A stretch of 64,000 nucleotides of DNA from Pseudoneobacillus sp052180215 (GTDB lineage Bacteria > Bacillota > Bacilli > Bacillales > Cytobacillaceae): NCBI RefSeq assembly GCF_052180215.1, contig NZ_CP197471.1:530001-594000 (forward strand), written 5' to 3'. The notes beneath the pieces are model-generated. The model saw only the letters and a list, made by a program, of their open reading frames with translations. It was not told where the DNA came from and searched no databases. The translations under genes were made by a program, and so were the position numbers. This document shows positions 7,533 to 16,144 of the stretch, in pieces; within the stretch, counting starts at the first letter, position 1, and every line of letters starts with the position of its first letter.

Positions 7533-7668
7533 ACTTCGAGAATTGTCCAGCTTCAGCGCCTAGCCCCTCGAGGTCAAATAACCTCTAACCAATGAAGTCA
7601 TAAATCAGACTTCATTGGTTAGAGAACATTTGCATGTCGGGGCTGACCAAGGCGCTTGCGCTTTTCGT
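7533..7668. repeat. Interspersed hairpin element, copy 1
   Basis: Near-identical flanks to 35753-35886, with an outer paired region (AGCGCC/GGCGCT and AGCCCC/GGGGCT) and an inner perfect 17-bp stem: CTCTAACCAATGAAGTC (7583-7599) with its complement (7608-7624) around an 8-nt loop. The inner stem differs in sequence from the other copy yet stays fully paired. It lies between the FMN reductase and the unknown gene of the aromatic block. Confidence 0.85.
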
Positions 7669-7705
7669 GAATCATAAGTCCTAATATCGAAGGAGCGAAG
7701 AAAAG

Positions 7706-8680
7706 ATGGAGCTAAAGCCAACTAGTAAAGAAATGGAAAATGCAAGTTTACAAGCATTTTTGGAAAATCTAATCGATTATGCGGGATTATTCCCACCGGC
7801 AGGTTTATCACTTGAAAAAGCAATTGAAAACTTTATTTCCTATAAACAAAGTGAAGACGAATGGATGCTGGGGACTTTTATTATTCCTGCTTCATCACTG
7901 GAGGAATTCGTTCTTAACACATTGCCAATCGAAGTATTATCCTTTTCGGTTACAGGTATGAAAAGCGAACATATGGAAGGCTGCCAAACTGGCCTTCAAC
8001 ATGTTTTACAACAGATTACTAGTTTCCAAGAAAAGCATGGGGAAAAGGTACAGGTAGAAGCAGTTGAACTTCCAATGCCTCTATCGATTCCAAAAGTGGA
8101 GGACTTGGCGGTTTTGTCAGAGTTGGCTCAACAGGGGAATGTGAAGCTTTTTTGCGAAGTGACCATCCCCAACACAGAAGACTGGGAACAACATCTTTTA
8201 GAGACATTTGATGCTTTTGCTGCTCATAATGCCGTGACCAATCAACCATTGGGACTTAAGCTTCGGACCGGTGGGCTAGAAGCAAACATGTTTCCGTCAC
8301 CCGAAAAGGTTGCTGCTTTTTTATCAGGATGTGCTCGAAGAAAGCTGCCGTTAAAATTTACAGCTGGATTGCACCATCCTATTCGGATGTACCGGGAAGA
8401 AGTACAAACCAAAATGTACGGTTTTCTCAATGTTTTTACAGCAGGGCTGGCAGCCTTCGCACATCAGCTTGAAAAAGAGAAACTAGTTGAAATTCTAATA
8501 GATGAGGAACCAAACCACTTCCAATTTCAGGAGCAAGGGCTATTTTGGAAGGATGTCATCATCGAGGCTAGTGATATCCAGAAATATCGAAAACAATTGT
8601 ATTCATATGGTTCCTGCAGTTTTGATGAACCGCGTGATGAATTAAGAGAAATGAAATTTTTAAAGGAGGCATCCCAGTGA
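7706..8680 (+). CDS. Uncharacterised protein of the homogentisate cluster
   Basis: 324 residues with no signal peptide or membrane segment. I do not recognise a domain. Visible features are an N-terminal LENLIDYAGLFPPAGLSLEKAI stretch, an internal alpha/beta pattern and GLKLRTGGLEANMFPSPEKV, which resembles a TIM-barrel-like segment but is not diagnostic. ATG 7706 is preceded by GAAGGAGCGAAG. Its stop overlaps the fumarylacetoacetase start by 4 nt (GTGA), so the two are translationally coupled and very likely function together. It could be an accessory enzyme, for example one handling maleylacetoacetate, since no isomerase gene is present here; that is speculation. Confidence 0.8.
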   Translation: MELKPTSKEMENASLQAFLENLIDYAGLFPPAGLSLEKAIENFISYKQSEDEWMLGTFIIPASSLEEFVLNTLPIEVLSFSVTGMKSEHMEGCQTGLQHVLQQITSFQEKHGEKVQVEAVELPMPLSIPKVEDLAVLSELAQQGNVKLFCEVTIPNTEDWEQHLLETFDAFAAHNAVTNQPLGLKLRTGGLEANMFPSPEKVAAFLSGCARRKLPLKFTAGLHHPIRMYREEVQTKMYGFLNVFTAGLAAFAHQLEKEKLVEILIDEEPNHFQFQEQGLFWKDVIIEASDIQKYRKQLYSYGSCSFDEPRDELREMKFLKEASQ

Positions 8681-9975
8681 TTCGTTCATTTATAAAAGTA
8701 AATTCAGATTCCCATTTTCCTATTCAAAACTTACCGTATGGGATTTTTCAACCGAAAGGAACTCATGCAGAACCACGTGTTGGTGTAGCGATAGGGGAAT
8801 ATGTGTTAGACCTTTCTGTACTAGACGAAGCAGGCTTTTTTGATTATACACCAGTAAAAGGCCAGAACGTTTTTCATCAATCAACCTTAAATCCTTTTAT
8901 GGAAATGGGTCAGCAAGCATGGAAGGAAGTTCGCAGTGTCCTTCAACATCTTTTAAAAGAAGATGTGCCAACCCTTCGCGATGATGCTTCTTTAAGAGAA
9001 AAAGCCTTCACACTTCAAAGTAAAATCGAAATGTTATTGCCTGTGAAGATTAGCGACTATACCGATTTTTATGCTTCAAAGGAACACGCTTCCAATGTCG
9101 GAACTATGTTTCGTGGAAAAGAAAATGCATTAATGCCAAACTGGACACACTTACCTGTTGGGTATCATGGACGCGCAAGCTCGGTTGTATTAAGCGGTAC
9201 GGATATCCACCGCCCGCAAGGTCAAATTAAGCCGCCTACTGTAAGTGCACCTGAATTTTCAGCTTGCCGACAGCTGGATTTTGAATTAGAGGTTGGCTGC
9301 TTTATTGGTTCAGGAAATCAGTTAGGGAACCCTATTTCGGTAAATAAAGCGGAAGATCATGTATTTGGATTAGTTTTAGTGAATGACTGGAGCGCACGTG
9401 ATATTCAAGCGTGGGAATACCAACCGCTTGGTCCATTTTTAGCCAAAAACTTTGCCACATCCATATCGCCATGGGTCGTACCACTTGAAGCACTTGAGCC
9501 ATTTAGAGTAACAGGGCCAAAACAGGACCCAGAGCCTCTACCTTATTTAAAAAACAATAAGGCTGGCTCATTTGACATTCAATTAGAGGTTTATCTAAAA
9601 GGTCAAAACATGGAAGCACCAGAGCGAATCACGGCTAGCAATTACAACTATTTATATTGGAGCATTGCCCAACAAATTGCCCATCACACGATTACCGGAT
9701 GTAATTTAAACCCGGGTGATTTACTAGCATCTGGAACCATCAGCGGACCTGAAAGAGAATCACGTGGAAGCATGATGGAACTAGCTTGGCGCGGGGCAGA
9801 GCCACTTCAATTTGAAAATGGCGAAGAACGTGTATGGCTTCATGATGGCGATGAATTGTTAATGACAGGCTGGTGCCAAGGAGATGGCTATCGAGTTGGT
9901 TTTGGAGAAGTAACAGGACGCGTTTTACCAGCTAAAAAGCTCGAATGGAACGAAGCGGTTCAGGAAGTGAGATAG
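8677..9975 (+). CDS. fahA: Fumarylacetoacetase
   Basis: 432 residues, full length for FAH (EC 3.7.1.2), which hydrolyses 4-fumarylacetoacetate to fumarate and acetoacetate in the cytosol. The N-terminal SH3-like part (~1-120) precedes the FAH fold. Human FAH catalytic and metal residues D126, H133, R142, Y159, E199, E201, D233 and K253 correspond, at a constant offset of 4, to D130, H137, R146, Y163, E203, E205, D237 and K257 in DFYASKEH, MFRG, VGYHGR, DFELEVG, VNDWSARD and FLAKNF. GTG 8677 follows AAAGGAGG and overlaps the previous stop by 4 nt. It works with the homogentisate dioxygenase downstream. Confidence 0.96.
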   Translation: MIRSFIKVNSDSHFPIQNLPYGIFQPKGTHAEPRVGVAIGEYVLDLSVLDEAGFFDYTPVKGQNVFHQSTLNPFMEMGQQAWKEVRSVLQHLLKEDVPTLRDDASLREKAFTLQSKIEMLLPVKISDYTDFYASKEHASNVGTMFRGKENALMPNWTHLPVGYHGRASSVVLSGTDIHRPQGQIKPPTVSAPEFSACRQLDFELEVGCFIGSGNQLGNPISVNKAEDHVFGLVLVNDWSARDIQAWEYQPLGPFLAKNFATSISPWVVPLEALEPFRVTGPKQDPEPLPYLKNNKAGSFDIQLEVYLKGQNMEAPERITASNYNYLYWSIAQQIAHHTITGCNLNPGDLLASGTISGPERESRGSMMELAWRGAEPLQFENGEERVWLHDGDELLMTGWCQGDGYRVGFGEVTGRVLPAKKLEWNEAVQEVR

Positions 9976-10072
9976 TTCATTTCCATCCAACTATGTCAAA
10001 CGTTCAATCCATAAAGGAATGAACGTAATACGATAAAAATGAAAACGGAAAAACGATAAGGAGGAAGCAACC

Positions 10073-11230
10073 ATGCCTTTCTACAAAAGGTTAGGGGAAA
10101 TCCCGCGTAAAAGACACACAGTTTTTAAGAAGGAAGACGGTTCTCTTTATAGGGAACAAGTAATGGGAACGAAAGGGTTTTCTGGACTTCAGTCGATTTT
10201 ATACCATCATAATCCACCAACGGCGATGGTGGAGTCAACATTATTAGGAAAAGTGGAACTCAATTATGAGGAGCAGGCGGCTCTTATTCCACGCCATTTT
10301 TACACAAGTAAATTAACGAAGAAAAACGATCCTGTCGCAGGAAGAGAATATATTCTTGGCAACGAGGATTTAACGATTGGGATTGTCCAACCGACGGAGG
10401 CAATGGATTATTTTTACCGAAATAGTGATGGGGATGAAGTTTTATTTGTTCATTATGGAAGCGGAAAAGTGGAGACGATTTTCGGAACGCTTCCTTATCG
10501 ACCTGGTGACTACATTGTCATTCCGGTTGGAACGATTTACAAAGTTACTCCAGATCCAGGTGAATCCAAGTTCCTGGTGATCGAAACAACCAGCTGGATC
10601 ACAACACCAAAAAGATATCGCAATCACTTTGGGCAGCTATTGGAGCATAGTCCGTTTTGTGAAAGAGATTTCCATGGTCCGGAAACACTAGATACTCATA
10701 TCGAAAGTGGCGAGTTTGAGGTTCGGACGAAATCACGCGGCCATATGCATTCGCATGTTTATGGGCACCATCCATTAGATGTCGTTGGTTGGGACGGTTA
10801 TCTGTTCCCATATACCTTCAATGTCGAGGATTTTGAACCAATAACCGGACGTATTCATCAGCCACCACCAGTCCATCAGACCTTTGAAGGAAATAACTTT
10901 GTCATTTGTTCGTTTGTACCGCGTCTATATGACTATCATCCAGATGCCATCCCGGCCCCTTACTATCATAGTAATATTGATAGCGATGAGGTTCTCTATT
11001 ATGTGGAAGGAAATTTCATGAGTCGAAAAGGGGTAGAGCTTGGTTCCATTACCCTGCATCCATCAGGAATTCCACATGGTCCACATCCTGGAAAAATTGA
11101 GGCAAGTATAGGCAAGAAAGAAACACTCGAGCTTGCCGTAATGATCGATACATTCAGACCGTTAAAAGTCTTAAAAAATGCCCATGACATCGAAGACAAA
11201 GACTACAAATACAGTTGGATAACTAAATAA
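10073..11230 (+). CDS. hmgA: Homogentisate 1,2-dioxygenase
   Basis: 385 residues with the two-cupin HGD fold (EC 1.13.11.5), which opens homogentisate to maleylacetoacetate using Fe(II) and O2. Probable iron ligands are H299 and E306 in YYHSNIDSDEVLYYVEG and H335 in HPSGIPHGPHPG. HQPPPVHQTFEGNNF just upstream is also typical. ATG 10073 follows AAGGAGGAAGC. It is 97 nt after fumarylacetoacetase and 54 nt before the Liv operon. The protein is shorter than the ~445-residue mammalian enzyme, as I expect for Bacillus-type HGDs. No maleylacetoacetate isomerase or 4-hydroxyphenylpyruvate dioxygenase is encoded in the window. Confidence 0.94.
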   Translation: MPFYKRLGEIPRKRHTVFKKEDGSLYREQVMGTKGFSGLQSILYHHNPPTAMVESTLLGKVELNYEEQAALIPRHFYTSKLTKKNDPVAGREYILGNEDLTIGIVQPTEAMDYFYRNSDGDEVLFVHYGSGKVETIFGTLPYRPGDYIVIPVGTIYKVTPDPGESKFLVIETTSWITTPKRYRNHFGQLLEHSPFCERDFHGPETLDTHIESGEFEVRTKSRGHMHSHVYGHHPLDVVGWDGYLFPYTFNVEDFEPITGRIHQPPPVHQTFEGNNFVICSFVPRLYDYHPDAIPAPYYHSNIDSDEVLYYVEGNFMSRKGVELGSITLHPSGIPHGPHPGKIEASIGKKETLELAVMIDTFRPLKVLKNAHDIEDKDYKYSWITK

Positions 11231-11284
11231 TGTAAAAAATTAAATTAGAGACATTACTTTTAAAAAAAAGATGGGGGAGTCAAA

Positions 11285-12451
11285 ATGAAAAAATGGTTTA
11301 CGCTATTTCTTAGCATTCTATTAATCTTTAGTCTTGCAGCTTGTAACACGAAGACTAGCTCCAAAGAAGGAACGATTAAGATAGGTGTCAATTTAGAGTT
11401 ATCTGGACCTGCAGCAGTATGGGGTGTTCCACAAAAAGATGCCATCCAAATGCTAGTGGATCAAATCAATGATGATGGCGGTATTGATGGTAAAAAGATT
11501 GAGCTTGTTGTATATGACAATGAATCAAGCGAAACGCAATCTCTAGTCGTGACGAAAAAGCTAGTCGAGCAAGATAAGGTAGTAGCTGTTATTGGGGGAG
11601 GAACAACACCAACAACGATGCCTCTACTTCCTTATATTGAAAAAAGTAAAGTACCACTTGTATCGATAGGGTCAGGGGATGCGATCTCTTCGCCAGCTGA
11701 GGAAAGACACTGGGTGTTTAAAACTCCTGTAGACAATGAAGATATTTCTACTAGTATCGTAGAGTTATTGAAAAAAGAAAATAAAAAGAACATTGCTTTC
11801 ATGGCTTTGAATAATGCGTATGGTGATAGCGGATTAAAGACGTTTGAAGGAGTAGCGAAAGCAAACGGCATTAATATTGTAGCCGTTGAAAAGTTTGGAA
11901 TGGGCGATAAAGATATGAAGCCGCAGTTAACGAAAATTAAAGGCTTAAATCCAGACGCGATCATTGTCTGGTCGATTCCACCAGCTGCATCGATCGTGAA
12001 CCGTAACTATTGGGAGCTAAAAATGGATAATATGCTGATATATCCAGCAGGTGCAGGCTCGAATGCATTTGTTGAATTAGCAGGAAAAGAAGCAGCTGAA
12101 GGAACATATGTATCTGCCGGTAAGGTTTGGGTTTCTGATCAAATCGGAGACGGCGATGTTCAAAAGGAAATTATTACAAAATACGTAAAAGACTTTGAAG
12201 CAAAAACAAAACAAGGTGCAAGTCCAATTGATGGTATGGCATACGATGCAATGCTGTTAATCTCCAAAGCGATTGAAAAATCTGGAGATAAGGTCACAAG
12301 AGATTCGATTCGCGACAATCTTGAGAAGTTAGAAAATGTAGTAGGCGTAACAGGCGTTTTTAACTTAAGTGAAAAGGATCACCAAGGGTTAAGTTCAGCA
12401 GATGCTCTTATGGTTCAAGTCAAGAATGGCGATTGGGTCATTCCGGAATAG
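11285..12451 (+). CDS. Liv-type ABC transporter substrate-binding lipoprotein
   Basis: 388 residues. The signal peptide ends in a lipobox (SLAAC, Cys ~21), then a periplasmic-binding fold of the LivJ/ANL type: IKIGVNLELSGPAAVWG, INDDGGIDGKKIELVVYDNES and VVAVIGGGTTPTTMPLLPYIE. It should sit on the outer membrane face and deliver a ligand to the downstream permeases. ATG 11285 follows GGGGGAG. In an operon with hmgA and fahA the ligand could be an aromatic acid or amino acid rather than a branched-chain one; Liv-type systems for aromatics are known. This is inference. Confidence 0.92.
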   Translation: MKKWFTLFLSILLIFSLAACNTKTSSKEGTIKIGVNLELSGPAAVWGVPQKDAIQMLVDQINDDGGIDGKKIELVVYDNESSETQSLVVTKKLVEQDKVVAVIGGGTTPTTMPLLPYIEKSKVPLVSIGSGDAISSPAEERHWVFKTPVDNEDISTSIVELLKKENKKNIAFMALNNAYGDSGLKTFEGVAKANGINIVAVEKFGMGDKDMKPQLTKIKGLNPDAIIVWSIPPAASIVNRNYWELKMDNMLIYPAGAGSNAFVELAGKEAAEGTYVSAGKVWVSDQIGDGDVQKEIITKYVKDFEAKTKQGASPIDGMAYDAMLLISKAIEKSGDKVTRDSIRDNLEKLENVVGVTGVFNLSEKDHQGLSSADALMVQVKNGDWVIPE

Positions 12452-12467
12452 AAAGGATTGAAGCAGT

Positions 12468-13337
12468 TTGGAAATTGTACAATTATTACTATCCGGTTTA
12501 GCAGTTGGTGGAATTTATGCCTTAATCGCAGTAGGGTTTGTGACCATTTATAACGTAAACGGTGTTATCAACTTTGCTCAAGGTGAATTTGTCATGGTGG
12601 GGGGAATCTCGGCGGCCGCAATGGTCTCCGGAGGTGCCCCCCTTTGGGTAGCGGCTGTAGCTGCGGTCATCACAGCTACGATTGTTGGGGCGCTGGTGCA
12701 AAGACTAGCGCTTCAGCCAGCCCGATTTAACAGTGAGGTTGTCCTCATTATTATCACGATTGGGGTATCCACTGTGTTACGTGGTCTTGCGTTACTTATT
12801 TTTGGAAGCTCTCCAAAGGTCCTACCGCCATTTTTAGCAGGAGAGCCAGTCAGTTTCTTAAGTGCAGCGATACCACGTCAAGATTTCTTTATCATTGGCA
12901 TTACCTTCATTACAATGCTGGTACTGTATATCTTTTTTGAAAAAACAATGTTAGGTTCTGCATTAAGAGCCAGTATGATGAATCGTGAGGTAAGCCGTTT
13001 AATGGGGATTTCACCTAAATGGATGGGCTTGCTTTCTTTTATGATTGGTGCTTGTTTAGCCGGTATTGTAGGGGTAGCGGTCACTCCGATTTCTCTAGCA
13101 ACCTATGATATGGGATTGATGATTGGGTTAAAAGGATTTGTCGCCGCTGTACTGGGTGGACTGATCAGTGTTCCGGGTGCGGTAATCGGGGGAATCATTT
13201 TGGGCGTGATCGAATCATTAGGGGCAGGATTAATTTCATCTGGCTATAAAGATGCGATTGCCTTTTTCATTTTATTATTAGTGCTTGTCTTCATGCCACA
13301 AGGCATTATTCGAACGAAGAGCGGAAAACGGGTATAA
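12468..13337 (+). CDS. livH: Liv-type ABC transporter permease (LivH family)
   Basis: 289 residues, all hydrophobic helices, with the LivH pattern LLLSGLAVGGIYALIAVGFV, NFAQGEFVMVGG and LGGLISVPGAVIGGIILGVIE (the conserved coupling region). The start is TTG 12468, preceded by GAAAGGATTGAAG at good spacing and 16 nt after the binding-protein stop. It forms the translocation pore with the next gene product. Confidence 0.92.
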   Translation: MEIVQLLLSGLAVGGIYALIAVGFVTIYNVNGVINFAQGEFVMVGGISAAAMVSGGAPLWVAAVAAVITATIVGALVQRLALQPARFNSEVVLIIITIGVSTVLRGLALLIFGSSPKVLPPFLAGEPVSFLSAAIPRQDFFIIGITFITMLVLYIFFEKTMLGSALRASMMNREVSRLMGISPKWMGLLSFMIGACLAGIVGVAVTPISLATYDMGLMIGLKGFVAAVLGGLISVPGAVIGGIILGVIESLGAGLISSGYKDAIAFFILLLVLVFMPQGIIRTKSGKRV

Positions 13338-13352
13338 GGAGGGAGGATCTAT

Positions 13353-14372
13353 ATGGAAAAAACAATCATCAGCAATGAATCATCGATTACCGTAAAACCC
13401 CTTTCGAAAAGAAATATATTCCTGATTCCTTTTTTACTTATACTGTTGGTTGCCTTTCCTTATTTGGCAGGTACCTATATAACAGGTGTATTTGTTTTAA
13501 TAGGTATTTATTTTATTTCTACGATTGGGATTTCCTTGTTAATGGGCCATGCAGGTCTTGTTTCCTTGGCGCAAGCCGCCTTTTGGGGAATCGGTGCTTA
13601 CGGTTCAGGAATCATAGCAATCAAACTTTCCCTTTCTCCATTTTTAACGATTCCGATTGGAATGGTCTTAGCAGGGGGAATTGCTTATTTAATCGGGTAC
13701 TTAACAAGAAATCTTCAAGGTCATTATTTTTCTTTAGCAACCCTTGGTTTTGGGATCGTAATTAATATTATTTTAATCGAAGAGTCCGAGCTAACTGGCG
13801 GTCCATCCGGATTAATCGGGGTTCCATCCTTTGAAATAGGATCGTTTTCGGTTGCATCCGATATGACTTGGTTCTATATGATTGCTCTTATTGCTGTTAT
13901 CGTATTTCTTTTAACAAAAAACCTTTTAAAATCTTCTTGGGGTAGAAATTTACGTTCCATCCAGGATAGTCCTATTGCCTCTCAATCGATGGGCATCAAC
14001 ATCGGCAAATATAAATTATCTGCGTTTGTGGTCAGTGCGGTGTTTGCGGGATTAAGCGGAGGATTATATGCGTCATATATGAGTTTTATCAGCCCAGCGA
14101 TTTTCAGCTTTGAGATGTCGATCAAATTTGTGGTGATGGCCGTGCTTGGCGGATTAGCGAGTATGTACGGTCCATTAATTGGGGTCGTTGTGGTGACTCT
14201 CCTTGTCGAAGTACTTCGTGAGGTAGTCCCATTTATCTTTGGTGAAAGTGCTGGTGGCGCGGTCGAAGTTATCTTCTTTGGGCTTTTATTGGTCATCATG
14301 ATGATTTATATGCCAAAAGGAATCATGGGCATTTTTGAAAAAATCAGTCAGCGGTTCAGGAGGGAGTCATAG
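13353..14372 (+). CDS. livM: Liv-type ABC transporter permease (LivM family)
   Basis: 339 residues with a charged N-terminal extension of ~28 residues followed by multiple helices. LivM hallmarks are ISLLMGHAGLVSLAQAAFWGIGAY, LTGGPSGLIGVP and SIQDSPIASQSMGIN, then LGGLASMYGPLIGVVVV. ATG 13353 follows AAGGAGGGAGG. The stop codon touches the start of the fused ATPase gene with no gap, implying translational coupling. Confidence 0.92.
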   Translation: MEKTIISNESSITVKPLSKRNIFLIPFLLILLVAFPYLAGTYITGVFVLIGIYFISTIGISLLMGHAGLVSLAQAAFWGIGAYGSGIIAIKLSLSPFLTIPIGMVLAGGIAYLIGYLTRNLQGHYFSLATLGFGIVINIILIEESELTGGPSGLIGVPSFEIGSFSVASDMTWFYMIALIAVIVFLLTKNLLKSSWGRNLRSIQDSPIASQSMGINIGKYKLSAFVVSAVFAGLSGGLYASYMSFISPAIFSFEMSIKFVVMAVLGGLASMYGPLIGVVVVTLLVEVLREVVPFIFGESAGGAVEVIFFGLLLVIMMIYMPKGIMGIFEKISQRFRRES

Positions 14373-15914
14373 ATGGGTGCAACATTGCTTGAATTCAATC
14401 GAGTGACAAAGAGATTTGGCGGTGTTATTGCCGTAAATGAAAACACCTTCGATATTAAAGAAGGGGAAATCGTCTCTCTTATCGGTCCGAATGGCGCTGG
14501 CAAAACCTCAACATTTAATTGTATTACGGGAATGTATTCACCTGATGAAGGTGAAGTGAAATTTAATGGTGAAAAAATCAATGCTTTAAAACCAAACGAA
14601 ATTGCAGAACTGGGCATTGCCCGCACCTTCCAGAACCTGCAAATTTTTGACAATATGACGTTATTGGAAAATGTCATGGTGTCGGTAAAGGATACAAGGA
14701 GAACGAATATTATTAGCTCTATGCTCAGGCTTCCACATTTGAAACATAAGGAAGAACGGGCAACCGAATTAGGAATGAAAAATCTAAGACTCATCGGTTT
14801 GGAGGATAAGGCGCTCACGCTAGCAGGAGATTTATCTTTTGGTGAACAGCGTCTGCTTGAAATCGCTCGGGCTATTGCGCTTGAACCAAAGCTACTTTTA
14901 CTAGATGAACCGATGTCGGGTTTAAGTGTGGAAGAGCGGAGAACGATGATTTCCTTGATTAAGAAGTTAAAGCAGCAGGGCTTAACGATATTCTTAATTG
15001 AACATGATTTATCCACCGTTATGGAAATTTCGGATCGCCTGATTGTTCTTGATTTTGGCAGTAAAATTGCCGAAGGAACGCCAGCTGAAATTCAGGAAAA
15101 TGAAAAGGTAATTGAGGCTTACCTTGGTCGAGATATGGAAAAGTCCTATAAAGAAAGAGTAGTTTCAAGTGACGCGAAGCTTATTTTAAAAATAAACGAT
15201 TTACATGTTTACCGTGAAAGCATTCATGCTTTAAAAGGAATTAACCTTGAAATTAAAGAAGGTCAATTAAGCACGATTATTGGTGCCAATGGGGCTGGGA
15301 AAACAACTTTGTTAAATACAATTGCCGGCTTACTGCAGCCAAGGTCAGGACAAGTATTTTTAGAGAGTCAGGACATTACGGGTTCACCAGCAGAAAAGCT
15401 TGCCTATGTTGGAGTGAATTTGGTCCCTGAACGAAGAGGGATGTTCGCAGAGCTAACAGTAGAAGAAAGCCTGCGCCTCGGTGCTTACAATCGTTATCGC
15501 GGTTATGGTGCTTCTAAAACAGTCCGAGATGGAATCGACGAAGATATGGAAAAAATGTATCAGCTCTTCCCGCGATTAAAGGAGAGAAGAAAGCAATTAT
15601 CGGGAACCCTGAGTGGCGGAGAACAGCAGATGCTAGCCATTGCGAGGGGACTGATGGCACGTCCTAAAGTCTTAATGCTCGACGAACCTTCACTAGGTTT
15701 GGCCCCGTTAATCGTCGAGGAAATCTTCGAAACACTGTTCAAATTGAAACAAACAGATACGACTATCATTCTAGTAGAGCAAAACGCGAAAGCTGCTTTA
15801 CAAATAGCAGATTGGGGCTATCTGTTGGAAAATGGGAAGATAAAGGTCGAAGGTAAGCCAAGCGAGCTTGCTAACAATCCGTTAATTCATGAAACTTATT
15901 TGAGTATTCATTAA
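14373..15914 (+). CDS. Fused LivG-LivF ABC transporter ATPase
   Basis: 513 residues containing two complete ABC ATPase domains that are normally separate proteins. Domain 1 (~1-250, LivG-like) has Walker A GPNGAGKTS, signature LSFGEQR and Walker B LLLLDEP. Domain 2 (~270-513, LivF-like) has Walker A GANGAGKTT, signature LSGGEQQ and Walker B LMLDEP. The ~20-residue linker (SYKERVVSSDAKLILKI) shows no frameshift, so the fusion looks genuine. It powers the importer formed with the two preceding permeases. LivGF fusions are seen in some Firmicutes, but separate subunits are the usual arrangement. Confidence 0.93.
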   Translation: MGATLLEFNRVTKRFGGVIAVNENTFDIKEGEIVSLIGPNGAGKTSTFNCITGMYSPDEGEVKFNGEKINALKPNEIAELGIARTFQNLQIFDNMTLLENVMVSVKDTRRTNIISSMLRLPHLKHKEERATELGMKNLRLIGLEDKALTLAGDLSFGEQRLLEIARAIALEPKLLLLDEPMSGLSVEERRTMISLIKKLKQQGLTIFLIEHDLSTVMEISDRLIVLDFGSKIAEGTPAEIQENEKVIEAYLGRDMEKSYKERVVSSDAKLILKINDLHVYRESIHALKGINLEIKEGQLSTIIGANGAGKTTLLNTIAGLLQPRSGQVFLESQDITGSPAEKLAYVGVNLVPERRGMFAELTVEESLRLGAYNRYRGYGASKTVRDGIDEDMEKMYQLFPRLKERRKQLSGTLSGGEQQMLAIARGLMARPKVLMLDEPSLGLAPLIVEEIFETLFKLKQTDTTIILVEQNAKAALQIADWGYLLENGKIKVEGKPSELANNPLIHETYLSIH

Positions 15915-16068
15915 AGCTCTTTTCAAAACTTTGTTGCTTTTGTAACTAAAAAAGAAGAGAGATTTCACTATATAGGGCGATAAAATTCTTTTAAAAATCA
16001 AGAAAAGAGCTGCTCACTTATTAAGAAAAGCTTAGAACCAATCTATACGTAAACAGCTTTCATCAAAA
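15914..16068. repeat. Interspersed intergenic repeat, copy 2 (CTCTTTTC...GAAAAGAG ends)
   Basis: Same order of blocks as 410-587: AGCTCTTTTC, CTTTGTTGCTTTT, 'TATAGGG', AAGAAAAGAGCTG, CACTTATTAAGA and AAACAGCTTT. It starts at the stop codon of the fused Liv ATPase and ends at the terminator. Confidence 0.7.
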
Positions 16069-16069
16069 C

Positions 16070-16100
16070 AACACCCCGTTACAATCCGTAACGGGGTGTT
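16070..16100. terminator. Strong bidirectional terminator
   Basis: AACACCCCGTTAC pairs perfectly with GTAACGGGGTGTT around AATCC. It lies between the convergent Liv operon and cotA. Confidence 0.85.
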
Positions 16101-16144
16101 TACTGCTTATTGGTAAAGAGAGCTATATTTAGTGGATTACTCAA

